64,000 nt of DNA from Hymenolepis diminuta (taxonomy: Eukaryota > Platyhelminthes > Cestoda > Cyclophyllidea > Hymenolepididae). Positions 21,801 through 30,800 of the stretch are shown here, piece by piece. Position numbers and translations under genes: made by a program. How positions within the stretch are numbered: the first letter of the stretch is position 1; each line of letters begins with the position of its first letter. The stretch lies in assembly GCA_900708905.1 (NCBI GenBank), contig CAADRB010000052.1, positions 731,934-795,933 of the forward strand, given 5' to 3'. Below the pieces are notes generated by a model that did no database searches, was not told the origin of the DNA, and was given only the letters and a program-made list of their open reading frames with translations.

Positions 21801-24800
21801 TTTCTTGAAGTTTAATTGTTTTTCACAGCTTTCTCTAGCTATTTAGGCAGGAAGTGAGGCTTATCATCAGCTCAAATCTGACGGAATTGTTATTATTAAA
21901 AATGATTCTTATAGATTTATTTACAGTGTCTACCTTAGGAGAAAAAGTTCATCAAATTCTCCTTAATATCTTCTAACGGCCTTGTTATGAAATATTAGTG
22001 AAGCTCGACGATGTGCAATGAAATTATTTTCTGTCGGGTGATGAAAAAATCTGAGAGACAATGAATGGAACTCAAAATAGTTGTGAAATCACATCTTTTT
22101 TTTAACACAGTTGCATTATTGAATGAATCATAAAAATGTATGCGGAAGACAAATTGAGGAGGCTATGGGAGTTCCTTTTAGCAATCCTACCTTGCCGAAA
22201 GAAGAAATTATCCACTTTTTCCTATTTGTTAATAACAGTGCTCCAACGTGAAAATCGAACTGAACTCGAACTCTTATCGTCGCGAACAATAACGTTTCAT
22301 CTCAATAAGGGGTCTGAATATTTTCTTTCATTTTTTAAATGAATAGTAGGCATTGGAATTACTAGTAAAGGAGGGAGAAGTATTTCTGCTTTATTGATTT
22401 TTCAAATTTTCCCATCTTTATCACGAATAATTTGGGAAGAAGACCGAGAAGGCATTTTTATCTCATACAAACAGTAAATGTAGTCGAATTCTTTCCTATT
22501 ATTATAATTTCATTGTGCTTTGGGATAGGGTATAATAATACTGCTGATAAAGCTATTTTAGAAGCCAGATCAAGTTGGGCTTCATATCCCTAATTAGTGA
22601 TATTGATCCTCCGAGGACTAACAATATACAAGAACCTTTCCGTTAGTGAATTAAGTAGCGTCGCGTATATATTTGGACAGTAGAAAATGAAGGAAAAAGT
22701 GTAGGAGGAGGACAGGAGAGTAAATGCGTCAGTACTAAGCGAGGACAATTCGCATTGTGGGAACAGATGAGTTGAGGTACAATATGATTGTGTACAGAGT
22801 TTATGTCCTTCGTTCTTCGAACTATCATATCGGCAGGTGCGTAGTACACAGAGAGACCGAGCAGGTATTTCAGAATTAACAGGCAACAACCTGAATTCCT
22901 GAGTTAAAAAATTGCGCTTTTGAAAAAATAAATGGTTGCATAATAGAGTGGATTCACATAAATGTTAGAGGAAGTAAAATTGGCTATGGGTAGAATAATT
23001 CTCTTAATAAAGGGACATGACTTATCATGGAATTAAATCAACTAATCGACAGGATCTGAATACTGTGGACAGGGTTTCACTCAGAAAGCTTGGAATCAGA
23101 TCGATGAATTTGAAAATTTCTATGCAATTGGAATTCGAATAGCTCTGACTTCATTATCTACATCCTCTTGATCCTCCTCCTCCCCCCGTCTCATGTCTTA
23201 ACGGATTTGTTTGCTGTTCTCCTTGTCCTGAAGCAGTCCCGTGATTAAATGATAAAAAATTTAGCTATCTCAGCTATCTCTTACTATTATCCTGCAAGAT
23301 TATATTGTTTTCTCAATTTCTGGAAACCGGATTCCCCGCTTAGCAAAGATTGTAAAATCCGAATTCAAGAATTTAATGAATCAAGACTCTTTGATACCTT
23401 GAATTTACTCTCAGCATCTTTTATATCCCCTTCCCTCCGTCACTTAGTGGACATATTTTTAACCGATTTCAGTTGCTTTTCCACAGCGAAAAAGTAAAAT
23501 TTTTTGCCTTGATATAGGTTATAATGATAATACTAATAAAATCTCCGGTCCAGACATGGTCCTATTCATGGAACGTTCTCTCCGCCCAACTCTTAATTTC
23601 TACACTAGTCTTTGTTGATCTGCTCGATCACATGAATTCAATAATACTCTAATTGCACTCAACGCATCAGCGGATACAAACACAGAGAGAAATCAAAGCG
23701 CAGCACATTCCAAAGCAAAGCACGCAGCACAGATAGAAGGCTAGGCCATAAGATGTGGAGCAAAGCCACCAGGAAGAAGTAGGCGCAGTGCCAGCGCAGA
23801 TTTGCGCGCGTGGTTGACCTTGAGTTCTCAAGGTCACGCAAACAAGCGTGCGTGTGTGTCCTCGTAACAAAAAAGCGCTGGTCGTTGTGCCTGCATTGTT
23901 GACGTAATAATTCAACCACACTAACTCGGGCTGGTTGCACAAATGTTCGCGTCTTTCCTATGTATGTGTGCTTGTAGAATCAGCGTGAGAGTCAGGGGCA
24001 AAAAAATGTAAATAGTGGCGAAGGGAGGGAGGGAGGGAGGGAGAAGGTGATGAGGATTTGACATAGCACGCATCATACCCTTCAACAATGATTTTTGAGA
24101 TTGAAAACTCTGAATTTCTGTAAAATTGGAAGAAGTTTCTTAGGAGAGCATTACATTCACCATACAAGAATTAGGGTGTAGGGAATTTGCACTTTAAGTT
24201 CAGTAACTTTTTATTATTCATTGAACCAGAGCGAGATTTAGAGATAAAAAAATATAATCAGTTGGGATTCGGCCGTACTTGACCACAGATGCTTGACGAG
24301 GACAAGAACGTAGTTTTAAATCTATTCCGCACATTACTGAATATCAGCCATAACTGAAAGGTGTCTGTGAAAGAGAAATTGTGTGTATCATCGACTCTTT
24401 GCAAATGAATAGAAGAAGTGAAGGCACTGGCGGATGGATCACCACAAATCCTATGAGTGTCTGCCAACTGGTAAACTCTTTTATCTACTAGATGGCTGCC
24501 ACAAAAAGATGATGACTGCGAAATTCCATGAAAGCCTGTCACTCTAATCACTCGTATGAAGAGTAAGATGATAAATGAAAGGACGAATCTGAAGAAATTC
24601 CAATTTAAAAGAAAAAAGTAGTCGACTTGATGGTGACGAAGTAGGGTTTCCTCGATTCCTTGACTATCACTTCCGCTGCCTAAACACCCCATCTTATTAA
24701 AATTTCTCTTTCTATGGACCACTATATTTGCCGTCACAATGAGCACAAAATGAAGGGGTGATTTTTCCATTTCTTATTAGTAATTGATGAAAAAGTAACT

Positions 24801-27800
24801 AATTAGAGTAGAGGGAGGGGGGAAGTGTGAAGAACTGACAACAGTGTGAGATTGACCTCATTTATGTGTAATCTCTGAATCCGTTGAATGTGGAGATTCC
24901 GCACGTTCCATTTTTTCCATTTCAGCGCCAGCTATTTATTATTATTATGATATTTATTTATACTAACAAATTGACTTAATTGTGCACTGACAGTTTGAAC
25001 TTTTGGAACTCGTATTCAACTCATGGATTTATTGATTAGAAAGTTAAAGTCCATATTAGAGGTTTCGGTTTACTGGTTAAATATAATATTATTATTTAAT
25101 TTTCGTATCAAAAGGATAAGTTTATTTCAATACTAACCGTCCCCTTGAATAAACTCTAATGAGTTGCGATATGGTTTAAATGACCTTGACTTGAATTGAC
25201 CTTCCTAATTTGTCACTCAATCAATAAGCAATGAATAAATTGTAGACAAGAATTTACTCAATTATCAAGTTAACAATTCATGAAAATTTGAATTTTTAAC
25301 CGTAAAACAGTGAAAGAACTATTACACGAACCCCAAATCCAAAAATCAAATGAAGATTTTGTTCCTTTGATATTCTGACTTCAATTTCAACATCTTTCCA
25401 ATTCTCTCTCCTTTTTGCCTTGTTCAACTTTAGTGCTGCTTAATGTCAGGTGCTTTTCGCCCTATCGTGGATTTTCTGAGTCTTTGAAGATATTCGATTC
25501 AATCTCAGATTTCAAGGCTAGTGAGTGACACTGGTTTTTTGGAGCGAATGTTTGATATATTCGCATATTTTTCGTCTCCTCCAGTTCAGCTTCGTCCGAT
25601 TGCAGAAGAAGGTGTATATGGAAATCCACTCATTTTACAAGATCAGTTGGTGGAAGTATCACTCCATCTTTAGTGTTACATAGAGCTGTTAGTTGATATA
25701 AGCTCTCCCGGGATTTCATTTTCGAATGGCAAGGAAAGGAAGATAGTAGTAACTTGCGCGATTTTAACATAACACAGCCCATGCTATGTGCCATTCAAAA
25801 GTGAACTGGATGACGAATCGTGATCTGAGTAATCTGAGGGTCATCGTTATATGCTGGGATATACTGATGCAAATTTGTCAAACTTTTGAATTTCAAATTA
25901 CTTTGAGTCACCTATTGGAAAGCTTTCCTGCTAGAATGCTCCTTTTATATCTGTTGAGTTAATTTTTTTACAATTCCATCTATAATTTTATATGTAGATT
26001 GAGGAAGTCATTAAAGTTGCGTAGATTTCATGCTCGTTTATACTTTATTTATTACTTTTGTTAATATATTTTTTATCATAGGAGAAACACATAAAAATAA
26101 GAAAAAAAAACAAAGCTTAATATCAGGTTTAATTTGAGTGATAATTTCCAACTCCAATTTGCATTTAGTTTGGATTTCAAAAATGACAATCGATTGCTCT
26201 CGATTCCTTGTCCGTTTTCCGATCAGTGTTGATATCTTACTGATTCCTTAACCACCAGTAGCTTTGCTGTAAGAAGACGGACTTCACTATGCTATAACCT
26301 TCCCATGACTAGTCATGATGGATAATTGTAACGATTCAGGAGAGAACAGAAAATGGAAGGGATTCTCAAGACGTATAGTGTTACTCTGAGTTGAGTTGAA
26401 TTTCTAGGGCTCTTTTATATCTCTCATTATTAAGTTCATTTGATCTACATAACGACCAGTTATCAATCGTATTACAAACATGTAGAATTTTGAATATTGC
26501 AGTTGTCAAATGGAGAAGAAGGTAAACTATGAAGATTTTGTTCTTGAATAATAAAGCTGTCCCAGGAGTCCGGGTAATAAGTTGCGCCGCTTTTTCTTTG
26601 ATATTTTTGAGATGCTTGAGGAGGTCATTTCAAATTGAAGATTTGTCTTCAGGACAAATAGGCGTGGAAGGAGAGACGTTTACATAGATTTTCATGAACA
26701 TAGTAGTTCCATGTTCACTTCTTTCACAATCCAACTCTAATTTGTTTGTTCGCTACAACAAGAGGATGGGGGGAAGAGGGATAAGACAGTGTCGAGTTGA
26801 GTTTACTGGGGGAAGACGCGAATCACGGAAAGTAGGGAGAGTGGGTGAATAACGGATAAAAAGTGTATTTGCAAGAGAATATATATGTATGGTTCAGTCA
26901 GGACCTGACAGGGTGTTCATCTTTGCATTCTGAGCAGGTGATCACAATGACAGTAGGGAGCCACGTGTGTTCTCGACAGGGGATCACAACAAGTAGGACA
27001 GTAGAATTCTCCCGAACCATGTGCTTGTTCTTGCTCGGAGACCACGATCGATGATCAGGTACTGTACGAAACCAAGGAGTCTATGGCCACATGTTGGATA
27101 GAAATTAATTTGATAAAAATTTACTCTATTTGGCCACTACAGCTTCAACATTATGGCTCCATGTTGCGGTGTAGATTTCATGTTCCATACCTATGTAGAA
27201 CAAATAGTGTAGTTTCTCCCACTTGATTATTAATCAGTGGCAGATTTTGCGGTAGAATAAAATTATACTCCAACTTTATTCGTTGCTTTAGTTTTCTCCC
27301 TGTTTCAATTTTTAGGCTGATGCGGCAATGCACCACCTGGCTCAAATTGGGTCGAGACGGACCGAGTTCACGACGAAAGACGCTTCCTAATTTTGGGTAG
27401 GCATTTTAACATGCTTCTATCTGCTTGTATTTTGGTAGTCAATTTGAATGCGCTTACTACTTTTCTTAGCAGCAGTTTGTAAATTTTACTCTTTCCTCAT
27501 AGTCTTATACTTCTAGATACTTAACTCTAATCGTCGGTCGGTTAATCTCTCTTAACCCATTTCGCTTCTCGAACTTTGAAAAGGCATAAATATCGAATGG
27601 AAAAAAGTTTTGGATGTCTAAGGCTTTTCTCAAATATTTATATTTCACTCTCCTATATTCATGGACAAAAAGTTGCGTTAGATCTCACCAAACCCTCGGA
27701 AAAATTACCCTTGTCCACACAAATTCGATTTAGACGAAAAATACACATGCTAGAGCCAAGAGGCTCTACTGAGTAGCAATCAGAATACATCTGGTTTTAA

Positions 27801-30800
27801 ATTGTAGATACCAAATTTTAAGTCTCTACTGCATTGATCTGGTTAATCGTGGGTAAGTTAAGGCAGAAAGGAGTAGACGCTATTAATAGTTGTGGTACTT
27901 CTAAACTCCCCCCCCCCCCTTTAAGAGACCAACGTTGGTTGGTCTTTCAGAGCTTTTAGGGTAAAAATACGTCATTCGCGTTGTTAATACATGCTAATGA
28001 GTCAACCACTGATCATGGACTTAGAGGTCTAGACATGACCTCGTACTGACCTTACACGCATAAGGCCGATCCACTTTTAAATCCTAGGCCTCATCAATAA
28101 ACACAGATGTGACCACAATCTGCGTAGTTGATTTTCTAGGGGGTGGCGGGGAGGGACGTGAAACGCGTAGGGATCCTTGATTTGAGGAGGCTCTCGGCTG
28201 CCAGTGCAGTTTAAAAATGTGCGCAGGATGATTCACCGAAAACGGCAGAATAACATAATGTTAAAGAGGAGCATTTTCATTCAGTTTGAGACTTCCATTC
28301 AGAATAGCTGTTGAGCTTAATGAACTGTGAAAACAGGCTAGATCAGCCATACATTTTCCGAAGATTCGGTGATGACATTGAGGGTTTACATCTATTGCTT
28401 CTTTCTTTAGGTAAGAATCTAGAAGGTGGTCTTTTTAGAACGGAATGTTTTCCAGATATCTTATTAGATCTACTACCCGAACGATAATGGGCTCTGGTTG
28501 CTTAAAGAAACTTTATGTCGAATGCATCAAACTATGCAGCCTTTATTCTAAATTGTTTACCATTGGACGTGTATGATCTTTCGTGAGATAGGGGTTCTTT
28601 CGATTTCACAACTCTTCTACGAAGTGCGAAATGATAAAGAAGAGACTTCGTCAGTGAAAAAAAATGCTTTCATGGGAATATGACTTCTGGAAGGGATCAT
28701 ATTTAATGTAGAAAAATTATAGTCAAATCACTCATTATAATTTAAAACCATGCATTTCCTTTTGTCTGAATCGTATCTATGACGATTTTTGATGTAAAAT
28801 TTCAGAAAAAAGACTACTGGAGTGAATTTGGCGGGTCCTCCGTTGCCCCAAGTTCCTGGTACTGCATCAGCACCAGTTTCTGCGTCAGCAGCACCAGGAA
28901 CAGCAGCCGTAGCAACACCTCCAATGTCCGAGCAACAGTCACCCCACACCTGCGACTCGCCTTCCACTTCAGATCATCGATTATCTTTCACCGCTGTCGC
29001 AGCCTCCAACCACCTACCAATTCTTCCTGAGTCCTCCGTGGTTCCATTTCCACCCCCACCAGCTCCTCCCCTTATACCCCCTCTGCCCGATCTCACCACT
29101 CTTGCCCTCTCATCCCACTCCGCCTCCCATCTCATTGGACGGCGCTTTCATCCCCACTTCTCTTCTTCGCTCTCGAAGAAAAGTCACTCCTTTCCCTCCC
29201 GATTCTCCACTGAACCCATTCCTGAAGTTGTCGTGTTGGAGGAGGAGATGGCAGCTAGTGGGCAAAGTGAATCCGCTTATCAGTAAGTTCTAAGCTAGCA
29301 TGGTTTTTCTAATTCATATGTCCTGACACTAATGACAACGTTAGGGTCATTAGTTTTTTTCGTATTACCAAAGAGAAATGAGGGTTAAGAGAAAGAGTGA
29401 AGAGTGCAGCTAAAGAGCGAGGGGAGTGAGTGCGTGAGTCCATCTTTTGCAATGTTTCATGAAACAGGTTTGAGAGGGCTACCACAGGCAAAATAGACGA
29501 GACACCACGAGACAGAGGCGAATAAAAGTCGATAGTCGATATCCTGTATCTGTGCTCTGGGGTGAATTCTAGTGAGGATTGAGCTCGGTTCACGCAGGCA
29601 TTCGAATGTAAAACAATTTCGTATAATAACTATTTCAGTTTACACGCTTTTGTTTCAAAGTAATTGAGGAAATAATCCTTTCGCTCATTTAATTAAAATT
29701 CTTGAGAATGTGCATATTTTTAGCTATTATAACGTTAACTGTTTCTAGAATGACATTGTTTGCAATATTTAATGGCGGTGAATCCTTTACCCGTGGTACA
29801 GTTTCTAATTGATATCATTCTCTATGGGAGAATTTCTTCTAAAATCGAGGCTATTTGAATGATTTGAACTTTCGTCTCCCAACAAGGAATTCTACAGTAT
29901 TAAGTACGCAATCATGAAGTCTGAGTTGGCTGGACTCCCACCCCAGAGCCACTAAATTGCCATCCTTGGCTGCTGGATTTCCCAGCGGAATGTTCTCAGC
30001 TAGCTCCTCACTCGTCATGGCCCTGTGAAAGCATAATCCTACGGTTAGCCTTCTAGCGGTGTTTGTGGAAACCTAATAAGTCTGTCAGGTACCCTTAGTT
30101 TATTGTTATTGAAATATCGTAGTCAAGGATTGGTTCCGCGAAGATCTCACTATCCATTGTTTTTGCTTTGAGTGATATTTATGGATATTTTAGCATTTCC
30201 ATAGAAGAATTTATTTCCAATTCGAGACTAGAGAGTTTCCCTGATATTCGGCATTTATCAACGAATACTTGAGATCTTTTATCACAATCCCACCTCCTAA
30301 TTTGTCAATGGGATATGTTTATGTTTCCTCGGCTAAAAAGTACTTAAGATTGGACTTAGACCTTTGTGCCATGTAAGTTTCATTACAAACACAGTCACTT
30401 TTAAATATATTCATCTACTTTTCGTTCGTCAGGTCTCCGAATAAATTAACTGACGAATCTCTAGACACGGAAGATAGTCCACCAACGCCAACTCGTAATT
30501 CTAACACCGACTCAATCACTGCTGCCGCCGACCCTGTCAATCACTATCTTCAGCTCAATGTTGGTAAGCTGTCGAATAGAACGAGACGCAAAACTTACAT
30601 CTACTCAATATAAATAAGTAGAATATATCTTCTCCTTTCAGATAATCTTGTTGGTACACACATCAAGAGTATTGCCAAGTACACGGCTGGAGACAGCTTG
30701 GATGGTAGTGGAAAGGGTGGAAAAGGAGGTGACGATCGTTTGGGAAATCTGCAAAGTGAAATTCCCTCAGAGGAGACTATCCACCATGTTCTTGCCTACC

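Larger units (their letters stand above)
20554..27315 (+). other. Intron 4 of the docking-protein gene
   Basis: 6762 bases, the largest intron. It holds repeat family E (22520-22900), a CpG-rich patch (23650-24060), a GGGA microsatellite (24023-24043), a minus-strand open frame of 170 codons (24258-24770) and a minus-strand family A copy (25220-25440). I recognise nothing else in it. Confidence 0.7.
29283..30432 (+). other. Intron 6 of the docking-protein gene
   Basis: 1150 bases, largely made of two repeats: a family E copy (29310-29620) and a family B copy (29880-30180). Confidence 0.7.

Noticed and set aside
23659..23942. Two overlapping minus-strand frames of about 90 codons
   Set aside because: They overlap in different frames in a CG-rich patch and have no recognisable domain; the composition accounts for the absence of stops.
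28779..29030. Alternative plus-strand frame across exon 6
   Set aside because: It is a shadow of exon 6 in another frame, without the conserved phase to exons 5 and 7.
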